Positions 51,740 to 61,077 are shown, counted from the stretch's first letter. The stretch is DNA of 64,000 nt from Sediminicoccus sp. KRV36 (GCF_023243115.1 NZ_CP085081.1:2480001-2544000); one strand, 5' to 3'. Notes: a model not told the origin generated them from the sequence alone. Numbers and translations: made by a program.

Positions 51740-52144
51740 TCAGACGATCATCGTGGCGGCGTTCAGCATGCCGGCTGCAAAGGAGATCACCCCCAGAAAG
51801 AGGCCCGAGGCCACCTGTCCCTCCTCCATCCGCCGCGTCAGATCCGCGCCGAGCAGCAAGCGGGCGACGAAGAAGGCCAGCACCTGCACCACAAGGCCGA
51901 TCAGCCCCCAGACGAGCAGATCGCCGCGGCTGACGGCATGCGCCAGCACCGAGGCCAGCACCAGCGCATAGCCCAGCAGGGCCCCTGCGAAACTCGCGGC
52001 CGCGGCGGCATTGCCGGCGCGGATCAGGCGCAGCTCATGCCAGGGTGTCACGCGCAGATAGAGCGCCCCGAAAGCCGCCAGTAGCAGGGCGCTGATCGGA
52101 AACCAGGTCAGGAAGGCGGGCAGGGTGGCGAGATACTGCGTCAC
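51740..52144 (-). CDS. DUF350 membrane protein (YjfL-like)
   Basis: The 134-residue protein has four hydrophobic helices (about 10-28, 48-66, 76-95, 115-133) with TPWHELRLIRAGNAAAAASFAGALLGYALVLASV, typical of DUF350. A GTG start is chosen because AAGGA lies upstream and no ATG fits. Linked with DUF1190 and the synthetase, it mirrors the yjfL-yjfM-yjfC order of E. coli. Confidence 0.78.
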   Translation of the reverse strand: MTQYLATLPAFLTWFPISALLLAAFGALYLRVTPWHELRLIRAGNAAAAASFAGALLGYALVLASVLAHAVSRGDLLVWGLIGLVVQVLAFFVARLLLGADLTRRMEEGQVASGLFLGVISFAAGMLNAATMIV

Positions 52145-52262
52145 GGAACATCCTTGGCGCGACTGGCCTTCGAGCATAGGTCCGATCCGCGCGGCGGTGG
52201 AAGCTTCTTGAGGCAGGCCCGGCCGCGTGCAAGGCTGGACGCCTGAGCGAAAGGCACGCCCC

Positions 52263-53237
52263 ATGATCTCCCGCCGCCCCCTGCTTGCCGGCCTTCTGGC
52301 CGCACCCGCCCTGGCACGGGGGGCCGCGGCGCAAACCCGACTTCGCCTCGCGCATGTGCTGCAGCCGACGCATTCCTGGCACGTCGCGGCCGAGGGCTTC
52401 GCGCGCGAGGCCAATGAACGCTCCGGTGGGCGCCTCGCCGTGCAGGTATTCCCGGGCGCGCAGCTTGGGCAGAACCGCCAATTGCTGGAGGGCATCCAGA
52501 CCGGCACGATTGAGCTGGCGCTGGTCGGCTCCTCCGACCTCAATTCCTTCGAGCCCCGCTTCGGCATCATCGAGATGCCCTATGCCTGGCTCTCCCGCGA
52601 GCAGGCCTTTGCCGCGCTGGAAGGGCCGCTGGGCCAGGCGCTGGCGCGGCTTGTCGAGTCCAAGGGGATGCTTGATCTGGGCCTTTGGGAGAATGGCTTG
52701 CGGCATGTGACCAATCGCCGCCAGCCCGTGACGCAGCCGGCCGATCTGCGCGGGCTGAAAATCCGCACACCGCCCGACCGCGTGCGCGTGGACACCTTCC
52801 GCGCATTGGGCGCCGAACCCGCACCGCTGGCCTTTGGCGAGCTTTACGCGGCCCTCCAGCAGGGCTTGTTCGATGCGCAGGAAAACCCGCTTTCCATCAT
52901 CTTCACCTCCTCCTTCTTCGAGGTGCAGCGCTTCCTCTCGCTGAGCGGGCATGTCTGGGGGGGTGCGCATCTGATGGGCTCCAAGCGCGTACTGGACCGC
53001 CTGCCCGCCGGGGATCGTGCGTTGCTCAGCGAGCTCGGCCAGAAATGGGGCCGGGCGCAGCGCCAGATGATCGCCGATAGCGACGCCGATTTCCTGGCCA
53101 AGCTGCGTGAGAAGGGCATGGCGGTGAATGAGGTGGACAAGCCTGCCTTCCAGCGCGCCGTGCAACCCGTCTGGGCGCAATATGAGGCAGCCTTCGGGCC
53201 GGACATCATGGGGCTTTACCGGCGCGCCGTGGCGTGA
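52263..53237 (+). CDS. dctP: TRAP transporter substrate-binding protein DctP
   Basis: The 324-residue protein has an RR export signal (MISRRPLLAGLLAAPALARG) and DctP-family features: RLAHVLQPTHSWHVAAEGFA, VQVFPGAQLGQNRQLLEGIQTGTIEL, LRGLKIRTPP and the AALQQGLFDAQENPLSIIF segment. It captures a carboxylate in the periplasm. Its stop overlaps the DctQ start (GTGA). The ligand is unknown. Confidence 0.92.
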   Translation: MISRRPLLAGLLAAPALARGAAAQTRLRLAHVLQPTHSWHVAAEGFAREANERSGGRLAVQVFPGAQLGQNRQLLEGIQTGTIELALVGSSDLNSFEPRFGIIEMPYAWLSREQAFAALEGPLGQALARLVESKGMLDLGLWENGLRHVTNRRQPVTQPADLRGLKIRTPPDRVRVDTFRALGAEPAPLAFGELYAALQQGLFDAQENPLSIIFTSSFFEVQRFLSLSGHVWGGAHLMGSKRVLDRLPAGDRALLSELGQKWGRAQRQMIADSDADFLAKLREKGMAVNEVDKPAFQRAVQPVWAQYEAAFGPDIMGLYRRAVA

Positions 53238-53716
53238 AGGCCATGCGGGCAGCGGCGGGCTTCGTTTCCGCCGCCTGCCTCGCTCTGGCGGCATTGCTGA
53301 CGGCCGCCATCGCGGCGGTGGTCGCCTGGACGGTCCTCTCGCGCTTCGTCTTCGGCCGAACGCCCAGCTGGACCGAGGAATTGCCGCGTATCCTGATGAT
53401 CTGGGGCGTCTTCCTGGGCCTCGTCTGGACCACGGGGCGGGGCGTGAACCTGGAGGCGGGGCTGCTGGAACTCTGGGCGCGCGGCCCGCGTCTGCGCGCC
53501 GCCTGCCGGGTGATGGCGGAAATCCTGGTGGCGGCCTTCTGCATCGTGCTGGCCATGACGGCGGCCGAAATGGCCGAGATCACCTGGACCTCCACCACAC
53601 CCGCCCTGGAGGTCACGGCGGCCATCTTCTACCTGCCGGTCGCGATCGGAGGCCTGCTGGCGGCGCTGCTGCAAATTCCGCGCATGCTGGATGCCGTGCT
53701 GGCGCTGCGCCGATGA
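53234..53716 (+). CDS. dctQ: TRAP transporter small permease DctQ
   Basis: The 160-residue protein has four membrane helices and the family core VVAWTVLSRFVFGRTPSWTEELPRILMIWGVFLG. It joins DctM to form the membrane complex driven by sodium or proton gradients. The GTG overlaps the dctP stop; an ATG nine bases in is an alternative. Confidence 0.9.
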   Translation: MKAMRAAAGFVSAACLALAALLTAAIAAVVAWTVLSRFVFGRTPSWTEELPRILMIWGVFLGLVWTTGRGVNLEAGLLELWARGPRLRAACRVMAEILVAAFCIVLAMTAAEMAEITWTSTTPALEVTAAIFYLPVAIGGLLAALLQIPRMLDAVLALRR

Positions 53717-54999
53717 CAGTGGGTGTGCTGACCCTGCTGGGGCTGTTCACCGTCACGCTGCTGCTCGACGTGCCGATCGCCTTCGGACTCGGCATCGCGG
53801 CCTTCGGCTATCTGCTGATCTTTGACGCGGCCCCCGTGCTGGTGGTGGCGCAGCGCATGGTGGGCGGCCTCGATTCCTTCCCGCTGCTGGCCATCCCGCT
53901 GTTCCTGCTGGCCGGCAACCTGATGACCGGCGCCGGACTGACGCGCCGGATCGCCGAGCTCTGCGTGGCGCTGGTGGGGCATCTGCGTGGCGGCCTGGGT
54001 GCGGCGGCGGTGATGGGCTGCGCCTTGTTCAGCGCCCTCTCCGGCTCCTCCATCGCGGATGTGGTGGCGATTGGCGGGATCATGCTGCCGGCCATGGCCC
54101 GCCAGGGCTACCCGAAGGGCTTCTCCTGCGCGCTGCTTGGCTCGGCCGGCACGCTGGGACAGGTGATCCCGCCCTCCATCGTGATGGTGGTCTATGCGAC
54201 GCTGACCAACGCGTCCGTCGGGCAGTTGTTCCTGGCGGGCTTTCTGCCAGGCGCCTTCCTGGCTGGCCTGATGATGGCGACCACCGTCTTCCTTGCGAAA
54301 CGCCATGGCTGGGGCGGCGAGGCCGAGCCCTTCAGCACCGCGCGCGCCTGGGGCGCACTCAAGGCCAGCGGGCTGGCGCTGGTGGTGCCGATCATCATCG
54401 TGGGCGGCATCCGCGCCGGCCTCGCGACCCCCACCGAGGCCGCGGGGCTTGCCGTGATGTATGCGCTGTTCATCGGCGTCTTTGTCGAGCGGAGCCTGCG
54501 CCTTCCCGACATCTGGGCCTGCCTGCGGGATGCCGCCGAGGGCACGACGGCGATCCTGTTCGTCATCGCCACCGCTTCGCTCTTTGGCTGGATCCTGGCG
54601 GCAGAGCGGATGCCACAGGCCATCACCTCCGCCATCACCGCCTGGACCGACAGCCGGGCGATGGTGCTGCTGCTGCTGACCATCGTGCTGTTGCTGCTGG
54701 GCACTTTCATGGAGGCGCTGGCCACAGTGATCATCCTGGCCCCCGTGCTGATGCCGCTGCTGGCCGCCTACCGGATTGACCCGGTGCATTTCGGCCTGCT
54801 GCTGATCATCAACGTCTCGATCGGCGGGGCAACGCCGCCGCTCGGCGTGAATCTGATGGCGGCCTGCCGCCTTGCGGGGATTCGTGAGGTGGAGACGTAT
54901 CGCTGGCTGCTGCCGCTGCTGGGCGTGCTCGTCCTGGGGCTGATGGTGATGACCTTCTGGGAGGATTCGGTCATGGCGCTGCCGCGCTGGATTGGCTAG
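53713..54999 (+). CDS. dctM: TRAP transporter large permease DctM
   Basis: The 428-residue protein has about 12 membrane helices, with DctM marks DVPIAFGLGIAAFGYLL, PLLAIPLFLLAGNLM, SGSSIADVVAIGGIMLPAM and GTLGQVIPPSIVMVVYA, and later NVSIGGATPPLGVNLM. It is the translocating subunit. ATGA overlap ties it to dctQ. dctPQM is complete. Confidence 0.95.
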   Translation: MTVGVLTLLGLFTVTLLLDVPIAFGLGIAAFGYLLIFDAAPVLVVAQRMVGGLDSFPLLAIPLFLLAGNLMTGAGLTRRIAELCVALVGHLRGGLGAAAVMGCALFSALSGSSIADVVAIGGIMLPAMARQGYPKGFSCALLGSAGTLGQVIPPSIVMVVYATLTNASVGQLFLAGFLPGAFLAGLMMATTVFLAKRHGWGGEAEPFSTARAWGALKASGLALVVPIIIVGGIRAGLATPTEAAGLAVMYALFIGVFVERSLRLPDIWACLRDAAEGTTAILFVIATASLFGWILAAERMPQAITSAITAWTDSRAMVLLLLTIVLLLLGTFMEALATVIILAPVLMPLLAAYRIDPVHFGLLLIINVSIGGATPPLGVNLMAACRLAGIREVETYRWLLPLLGVLVLGLMVMTFWEDSVMALPRWIG

Positions 55000-55176
55000 G
55001 GCAGCCCCCCGCCACCAGGCCCGCACGCGGCAAGCGGCGGGTGGCGCTTCGGCCTTGCCAGAAGATTTTCATGACAATCTCCGCCCTCTGCTGCAACCGC
55101 ACTCCTCCAAAGTGATTCCTTTGCAGGGCCATTCTTCGGCACGGCCCGCGATGGAAGACTCCTGGAGGAGACCTGC

Positions 55177-55275
55177 ATGCGAGCGCGCCCCAATGGCCTG
55201 CTGATCCTGAGCTTCGGCGCGAAGGCGCGCGGGCCCGCGGCACCATCGCGCCTGCCCGGCCGGGGCCTCGCATGA
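55177..55275 (+). CDS. possible 32-residue leader peptide upstream of the AsmA-like gene
   Basis: An ATG preceded by GGAGGAGACC, the best ribosome site in the region, opens a 32-codon frame (MRARPNGLLILSFGAKARG onward). Its stop overlaps the AsmA-like start as ATGA. The AsmA-like ATG has no good ribosome site of its own, so translation may reach it by coupling. The peptide is basic and unrecognised. Confidence 0.4.
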   Translation: MRARPNGLLILSFGAKARGPAAPSRLPGRGLA

Positions 55276-57209
55276 CCACGCGGCGACGGGGCTGGTTCAT
55301 CGGGCTGGGCGTCTCCGCCTTGAGCCTTGTGGGGATTGGCATTTTCTTCCTGCTGGTCTTCTCCTGGGGCTGGTTCATCCCGCTGCTGGAAGCCCGTGCC
55401 TCCGCCGCGCTGGGCAGGCCCATCACCATCGCTGGCCTTCGGCTGCATCCCGGGCGCGTGACAATGGCCACCCTTACCGGTGTCCGCATCGGCAACCCGC
55501 CCGGCTTCGAGGCCCAATCCCCCTTCGCCGAGATCGAAAGCGTGGAACTCGGCCTCAACCTCTTGGCGAGCCTGCGCAGCGGACGCGCACATATCACCAG
55601 CCTCGCCGTGGATGGCGCGGCGGTGGAAGCCGTCACGCTGGAGGATGGGCGCAACAACCACAGCTTCGATATCCTGTTCGTGACCGCCGAACCGGAGCTG
55701 GCGCGCCAGGCCATCGGCATGGTCACGCTGCGCCGGTCGCGCCTGCATCTGGTCCACAAGCCCCTTGCGGCGGATTTCGCCGTCACGTTCGAAACGCGCG
55801 ATGCGGCGGATGGCACGGCTGGCATCGCCGCTGAAGCCCAGGGGACCTACGCGGGCGCGCCGCTGACGGCGCGTTTCACCGGCGGCTCCATCCTGGCCAT
55901 CGGCGATGCGGCCACTCCCTGGCCGGTGACACTGGAATTGCTGAACGGCACGACGCGCGGTTCCCTCACCGGGACCGTGCGCAACCTCCTGGCGCTGGAT
56001 GGCGCCGACCTTCGGCTGGAACTCGCCGGGCCGGACATGCGGTTCCTGCGGCCGCTCACGGGCGTGCCCATCCCCAGCACGCCGCCGTTTCGTGTGGCCG
56101 GCCGGCTCGCCTATGGCGAAGGCAGAATTCGCTTCACGGAGATGCAGGGCCAGGTGGGCCAGAGCGACCTGGGCGGGACGGTGACGATGGACCCGCGTGG
56201 CGCGATCCCGGATATCACGGCGGACCTGATTGCGCGGCATGTGGACCTGGCGGACCTCGCTGGCTTCATCGGCGGCAATCCGGGCCGCGGCACGCCCATC
56301 CGCCCGGATTCACCCAGCACCGGCCGCGTCCTGCCAAACACGCCGGTCAATCTGCCGCTGTTTCGCGCGGCCAATGTCCATGCCCGGCTGCGGGCGGCGC
56401 GCATCATCGGCGAGGATGCGCCGCTGGATACGCTCGATGTCACGCTGGAGCTGATCAACGGCGTGGTGACCTTGAAGCCCCTGCGCGGCGGTGTGGGGCG
56501 CGGGGCCCTGGTCATCACCGGAACCCTGACCCCGCGGGAGCAGGGGGACCTGCACGCAGTTGGCGAGGTGCAGTTCCAGGGCATCGACATCGCGCGGGTG
56601 ATGCAGGCACTGGGCGGGCGTGGTGGCGGCGCGCTGGAGGGGCGTGGCCGCATTGACGCGGTGGGGCGCTCCACCGCGGAGCTACTGGCGCGCGGCAATG
56701 GTGCCCTGGCTTTGCGCCTGGCAGGCGGTGACCTCAGTGCCTTCGCCGTTGACCTGGCCGGACTGCGCCTCGGCAATGCGATCTTCTCGGCCTTCGGGCT
56801 GCCTTCCCGCACACAGTTGGAGTGTTTCGTGGCGGATTTCGGCCTCGCGGCCGGCATCCTGACCACGCGCGCCATGCTGCTTGAGACGACGGATGCGCTG
56901 ATCCTCGGGACCGGCACCATCCGGCTGGACCGCGAGGAGTTCGACATGCGGCTGCGCAGCCAGGCCAAGCGTTTCACCGTGGGCTCACTCCCCACCAGCC
57001 TCGCCCTTACGGGCCGGCTGAGCGATCCGAGCGTGGCGCCCGTCCTGGTCCAGGATCGCGGCGGGGATGGGGTGAGCGATCTGCTGGACCTGGCGCTGGC
57101 GCCGTTTTCGCTGTTGCCGGTCATCGAACTCGGGATTGGCGATGACCCGCGTTGCCGGGACGCCCTGCGGCGCACACGCAGGCCCGGCGCGGCTCCGCCG
57201 CCGCGCTAA
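55272..57209 (+). CDS. AsmA-like envelope protein
   Basis: The 645-residue protein has one N-terminal membrane helix (about 8-32) and then a long beta-rich periplasmic part. AsmA features include LEARASAALGRPITIAGLRLHPGRV, a VRIGNPPGFE segment, repeated VDGAAVEAV-type strands, and a C-terminal AsmA-2-like region (LARGNGALALRLAGGDL, LRLDREEFDMRLRSQAK). AsmA-like proteins help phospholipid transport or outer-membrane upkeep. The upstream coupled leader frame is unusual. Confidence 0.87.
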   Translation: MTTRRRGWFIGLGVSALSLVGIGIFFLLVFSWGWFIPLLEARASAALGRPITIAGLRLHPGRVTMATLTGVRIGNPPGFEAQSPFAEIESVELGLNLLASLRSGRAHITSLAVDGAAVEAVTLEDGRNNHSFDILFVTAEPELARQAIGMVTLRRSRLHLVHKPLAADFAVTFETRDAADGTAGIAAEAQGTYAGAPLTARFTGGSILAIGDAATPWPVTLELLNGTTRGSLTGTVRNLLALDGADLRLELAGPDMRFLRPLTGVPIPSTPPFRVAGRLAYGEGRIRFTEMQGQVGQSDLGGTVTMDPRGAIPDITADLIARHVDLADLAGFIGGNPGRGTPIRPDSPSTGRVLPNTPVNLPLFRAANVHARLRAARIIGEDAPLDTLDVTLELINGVVTLKPLRGGVGRGALVITGTLTPREQGDLHAVGEVQFQGIDIARVMQALGGRGGGALEGRGRIDAVGRSTAELLARGNGALALRLAGGDLSAFAVDLAGLRLGNAIFSAFGLPSRTQLECFVADFGLAAGILTTRAMLLETTDALILGTGTIRLDREEFDMRLRSQAKRFTVGSLPTSLALTGRLSDPSVAPVLVQDRGGDGVSDLLDLALAPFSLLPVIELGIGDDPRCRDALRRTRRPGAAPPPR

Positions 57210-57468
57210 AGCTTGCGCCGCTCGCACGGGCGCACGGAACAGCCTCCAGCCCGTTGATCAACGATCCCGTTTGGACGGATGCTGCTCTCGCTCTTGCGCC
57301 GGGCGGGCTGAAGCCTTGGCTCGGGTCGAGGCCTTTGATCCTGCTGCTTTCGGGCCGCATCGGCTTCACGGGGCAGACTCGGACGAAGACTGGATAGGTC
57401 TGTGATGGGCTGCCTTGCGTCTCTTTCACGCGCCGCCCAGCATGCAGGGCCGTCTTCAGGAGCGATTC

Positions 57469-57993
57469 ATGGCCCAGCCCCAAGTGCCGATTGATGTGGA
57501 CCCCGAAACCGGGATCTGGACCACCAACGGCCTGCCGATGATGTATCTGCCGCGCCACTTCATGGTGAATATGCAGCAGGCCATCGAGGGGGCGATGGGG
57601 GTCGCGGCGTATCGCGCCATTCTCTACCAATCCTGCCATCTCTCGGCCCTGCAATGGTGCCGGGCGGAGGCGAAGACGCATGGGCTGAGCCCGGAGGAGA
57701 CCTTCCGCCACTACCTCAAGCGCATGTCGCAGCGTGGGCACGGCCAGGTGGAGATCGCCTCGCTCGACATCGCGGCGGGGCGGGCTGAGATCATCGTGCG
57801 GAACTCGGCCTATGCGCTGGGTTACGGGGCAGGGGCCGCGCGGCGCGTCTGCTATGTGTTCGAAGGCAGCTTCGCCGGCGGCATGGCCTATGTGCTGGAA
57901 GCAACCGGCGGCGCGGGCGATCCGACCTGCCATGAGGCGGCCTGCTTCGCCGAGGGCGCGCCGGAATGCCGCTTCATGGTCAGTTGCGGCTGA
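57469..57993 (+). CDS. V4R/DUF5943-type small-molecule-binding domain protein
   Basis: The 174-residue protein has MMYLPRHFMVNMQQAIEGAMGVAAYRAILYQSCHLSALQWCRAEA and ends with FEGSFAGGMAYVLEATGG, CHEAACFAEGAPECRFMVS. These elements resemble V4R (4-vinyl reductase) domains, where late cysteines and a G-x-P/E-x-C-x-F end are common; the DUF5943 group has this length. It may bind an aromatic or tetrapyrrole-type ligand. AGGAGC precedes the ATG. Its end overlaps that of the convergent tctA by 14 bases. The 259-base gap before it holds only a palindrome, GTTGATCAAC (57254-57263). Confidence 0.7.
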   Translation: MAQPQVPIDVDPETGIWTTNGLPMMYLPRHFMVNMQQAIEGAMGVAAYRAILYQSCHLSALQWCRAEAKTHGLSPEETFRHYLKRMSQRGHGQVEIASLDIAAGRAEIIVRNSAYALGYGAGAARRVCYVFEGSFAGGMAYVLEATGGAGDPTCHEAACFAEGAPECRFMVSCG

Positions 57994-59500
57994 ACCGCGC
58001 CATCACACCGCGCATGGCGCCCCGCACGGCGCGATTGCCGGCGGGGATGTTCATCACGAGCGTGAGAGCCACGATGGCGGCCAGCACGGCGCAGACCGGC
58101 CGCGTGAAGAAGGGCGTGAGATCGCCATCGGATATCACCAGGCCACGGCGCAGGCTCTTGTCCATCAGATCACCCAGTACCAGGCCGAGCACGAAGGGCG
58201 CCGCGTGATAGCCGTAGCGGCGCAGCGCGAAGATGATCACGCCGGTGAACAGCATGGTGTAGACGTCAAACAGGCGTGAGGCGATGCTGAAGCTGCCCAC
58301 CACGCAGAGCACGCAGATGATGGGCATGATGACCGTCCGCGGCACGCGCAGCACCAGCAGCAGCGGCCGCACCAGGAACAGCCCGAAGAACAGGATGGCG
58401 AAGGTCGCGTAGACGTTCATCGCGACAACATCATAAACGAAGCTTGGGTTCTCGATCATCAGCATCGGCCCCGGACGCACGCCATGGATCATCATCGCGG
58501 CCAGCAGCACGGCGGCCGGGGCCGAGCCCGGAATCGCCAGGGCGAGGGCCGGGATGATGCCGCCAGGGATGGAGGCATTGTCGCCGGTTTCGGCCGCGAT
58601 CAAGCCCTCGACGCTGCCCTTGCCGAATTCCTCGGGGTGCTTGCTGGCGCGTTTGGCCGCGGCATAGCTGGACCAGGCGGCCATATCCTCGCCCACGCCG
58701 GGGAGGATGCCGATATAGACGCCGATCACGCCGCTGCGCAGGATCGTCCGCCAATACATGATCACGTCGCGGATGCGGGGCAGGATGCTGTCCACGGCGA
58801 GCAGCTTGGGGCGGTGCCCACGCTCGGCCATCACGGTCAGCACCTCGGCAAAGCCGAAGGCACCGACCAGGACGGGTATGAGGGACAGCCCACCCGCCAG
58901 GTTCACATCACCATAGGCAAAGCGCTCATAGCCATGGATGCCATCCTGGCCGATCAGCGCGACGAACAAGCCCGCAACCCCCATGATCCAGCCCTTGAGC
59001 GGGTCCTCGCCGGTGATGGAGCCGGACATCATCACGCCAAACAGCGCCAGCCAGAAGAACTCGTAGGATTGGAAGGTGAGAGCGACCTCACCCAGGGCCG
59101 GTGTGATGAGTGCCAGGCAGAGAATGCCGAACAGGCTGCCCGCCACGCTGCCCGTGGTGGCGATGCCCATGGCGCGCCCGGCCTGCCCCTGGCGGGCCAG
59201 CTGGTAGCCATCGAGGCAGGCGGCGGCATTGGCCGCAGTGCCGGGGATGTTCAGCAGGATCGCGCTGCGGCTGCCACCATAGATGGCGCCGACATAGGCG
59301 CAGATCAGGATCAGGATCGCGTCATTCGGCGGCAGCTTGATGGTCAGCGTCGTCAGCAGCGAAATCGCCAGCGTGGCGGAAAGCCCCGGCATGCAGCCCA
59401 CCAGGATGCCCAGCAGCGTGGCACCGAAGGTGTAGATCAGCGCACGCGGCTCCAGGAAGGCGAGCATCGAGTTGCCCAGCAGGCCGATGCCTTCGAACAT
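57980..59500 (-). CDS. tctA: tripartite tricarboxylate transporter large permease TctA
   Basis: The 506-residue protein has about 12 membrane helices and the TctA signatures GILVGCMPGLSATLAISLLTTLTIKLPP, AYVGAIYGGSRSAILLNIPGTAANAAACLDGY, the internal repeat GILPGVGEDMAAWSSYAAAKR and NASIPGGIIPALALAIPGSAPAAV. It moves the substrate delivered by TctC. The ATG overlaps the tctB stop (TGATG). Confidence 0.94.
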   Translation of the reverse strand: MFEGIGLLGNSMLAFLEPRALIYTFGATLLGILVGCMPGLSATLAISLLTTLTIKLPPNDAILILICAYVGAIYGGSRSAILLNIPGTAANAAACLDGYQLARQGQAGRAMGIATTGSVAGSLFGILCLALITPALGEVALTFQSYEFFWLALFGVMMSGSITGEDPLKGWIMGVAGLFVALIGQDGIHGYERFAYGDVNLAGGLSLIPVLVGAFGFAEVLTVMAERGHRPKLLAVDSILPRIRDVIMYWRTILRSGVIGVYIGILPGVGEDMAAWSSYAAAKRASKHPEEFGKGSVEGLIAAETGDNASIPGGIIPALALAIPGSAPAAVLLAAMMIHGVRPGPMLMIENPSFVYDVVAMNVYATFAILFFGLFLVRPLLLVLRVPRTVIMPIICVLCVVGSFSIASRLFDVYTMLFTGVIIFALRRYGYHAAPFVLGLVLGDLMDKSLRRGLVISDGDLTPFFTRPVCAVLAAIVALTLVMNIPAGNRAVRGAMRGVMARFSRN

Positions 59501-59991
59501 CAGGGCAGCCGCACCAGGAAAAGCTCCTGGAAGATGAAGGTGAGGGCCGCCGCACCGATCACGGCAACAAGCCCCGCGCGCACCACGCCGCGCGCGAGGG
59601 TGCCGGCGGCGCGGCGCTCGGGCAATTCGAACAGCAACACCGCGAGGAACAGGAAGATGCCGGCGGCAAGCCAGAAGGGTGGCCCATGGCCCAGCACGCC
59701 CAGGCCAAAGCCCAGGCACAACACTAGTGCCAGCCCGATGCGCCATGGTGCGGCATCCGCATTCACCGCGAGTTCCGGGCCGGCGCCACGCCAGCCCCGC
59801 AGCGCCAGGATCACCCCGAACAGGACCAGCAAAAGCCCGAGCATCCCGGGCACCAGGCCCGGAATGGTGTACGGATTGATGTGCTGCGCCTCCAGCCGGG
59901 GCATGCGCCAGGATTCGAAGGCGATGAGCAGGCCGAGGGCCGACCAGAGCAGGCCAAAGAGGAAATCCGCCCGCTGCGACCTCGTGCTCAA
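59500..59991 (-). CDS. tctB: tripartite tricarboxylate transporter small permease TctB
   Basis: The 163-residue protein has four membrane helices, with the TctB opening ADFLFGLLWSALGLLIAFESWRMPR and HINPYTIPGLVPGMLGLLLVLFGVIL. A TTG overlapping the tctC stop (TTGA) is chosen as start, since no ATG or GTG begins the conserved domain; a longer version from 60054 would overlap tctC by 67 bases. It is the small membrane partner of TctA. Confidence 0.82.
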   Translation of the reverse strand: MSTRSQRADFLFGLLWSALGLLIAFESWRMPRLEAQHINPYTIPGLVPGMLGLLLVLFGVILALRGWRGAGPELAVNADAAPWRIGLALVLCLGFGLGVLGHGPPFWLAAGIFLFLAVLLFELPERRAAGTLARGVVRAGLVAVIGAAALTFIFQELFLVRLP

Positions 59992-61010
59992 AGGCGCTGG
60001 ATGCCCACCGTATCGGGCGAAACCCGGCCGAGCCCCGCATCGTGATAAAGCCACGCCGTCTGGCGGACCATGACCCAGGCTGCGTCGAAGGCGGCCTGCC
60101 CATGCAGCGGCGTGAACAATGCGGCGCGCTGGTCGGCATAGTCCTTCAGGCGCTGGCTGTTCTTGATGCGGCTTTCCCAGACCATGCCCATGGCCTGCAG
60201 TACCGGTGCCGGCACCGTCTTGGGCGCCCAGATGCCGAAGTAGTTGAGCGGTGTGGGCACATTGGGCAGCCAGCGGCGGATCGAGGGGATTTCACCAAAG
60301 CCTTGCAGGGTCACCGGGCTTTCCGCCTGTACGGCCAGCGGCACAAGGCGCCGCCCGCGGATCATCTCGGCCATTTCCACCAGCAGGGCCGAGACGGCCG
60401 GAACCTCGCCCGCGACGGCGGCGAGAACGGCAGGGTTGCCGCCATCATAGGTCGCGTGGCGGTAATTCACGGCCGGGGCGGCAGCACGCACCGCCTCCAT
60501 CATGTTGCGGCCCGCGGAGGAGACGCCGGCCGTGCCCACAGCCACATCGCGCCGCGCCTGCAAGGCCGCCAGCAGCGCCCCGAAATCGGCAAAGCCCGCG
60601 CGCGGATTGACCGCGATGGTGTTGATGTTGGCAACGGTGAGGAACAGGCTCCAATCCGCCAGCGCCGTATCGAGCAAACCCAGCACGCGATAGCAGCCGA
60701 CGTCCACCGCCGCCCCGGCCGCCCAGGTATAGCCATCGGGGGCGGCCTGCATCGCATTGCGCGTGCCGATGCTGCCCGAGGCGCCGGGCTGGTTCACGAT
60801 GACGAAGCGCTGGCCGAAGGCCTCCTCCAGCTCGGCCGCCGTCACGCGCGCCATCTGGTCCGTGCTGCCGCCCGCCGCCCAGGGAACGATGATGGTCACC
60901 GGCCGCTCCGGCCGCCAGGGCAGCGTCTGGGCCGAGACGCGGAGCGCGGGCAAAGCCAGGCCAGTGGCGGCCAGGAGAGCCCTTCGGTTCAGGCTGGGGC
61001 GATGCTTCAT
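59988..61010 (-). CDS. tctC: tripartite tricarboxylate transporter substrate-binding protein TctC (Bug)
   Basis: The 340-residue protein has an RR export signal (MKHRPSLNRRALLAATGLALPALRVSAQ) and the Bug segments RPVTIIVPWAAGGSTDQMAR, VNQPGASGSIGTRNAMQAAPDGY and ATYDGGNPAVLAAVAGEV. It is the only one of five Bug receptors in the window next to tctB and tctA, so it is the cognate receptor of that transporter. Confidence 0.92.
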   Translation of the reverse strand: MKHRPSLNRRALLAATGLALPALRVSAQTLPWRPERPVTIIVPWAAGGSTDQMARVTAAELEEAFGQRFVIVNQPGASGSIGTRNAMQAAPDGYTWAAGAAVDVGCYRVLGLLDTALADWSLFLTVANINTIAVNPRAGFADFGALLAALQARRDVAVGTAGVSSAGRNMMEAVRAAAPAVNYRHATYDGGNPAVLAAVAGEVPAVSALLVEMAEMIRGRRLVPLAVQAESPVTLQGFGEIPSIRRWLPNVPTPLNYFGIWAPKTVPAPVLQAMGMVWESRIKNSQRLKDYADQRAALFTPLHGQAAFDAAWVMVRQTAWLYHDAGLGRVSPDTVGIQRL

Positions 61011-61030
61011 GGCTGCTTCCTCAAGCGTCG

Positions 61031-61048
61031 GGTAACCCGTTGGTTATC
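61031..61048. promoter_or_regulatory. inverted repeat upstream of tctC
   Basis: GGTAACC-CGTT-GGTTATC forms a near-perfect 7-bp inverted repeat 20 bases upstream of the tctC ATG. It could be an operator for regulation of the transporter. No regulator gene adjoins it. Confidence 0.4.
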
Positions 61049-61057
61049 TCGATGCTG

Positions 61058-61077
61058 CGCCCCCAATTTGGGGGGCG
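61058..61077 (-). terminator. hairpin between the GNAT gene and tctC
   Basis: CGCCCCC and GGGGGCG pair around an AT-rich loop in the 81-bp gap after the GNAT stop on the minus strand. A T-run is absent, so termination may be partial. Confidence 0.4.

Noticed and set aside
57136..57405. 89-codon plus-strand frame across the end of the AsmA-like gene
   Set aside because: It starts inside the AsmA-like coding region in another frame, without ribosome site or recognisable features.
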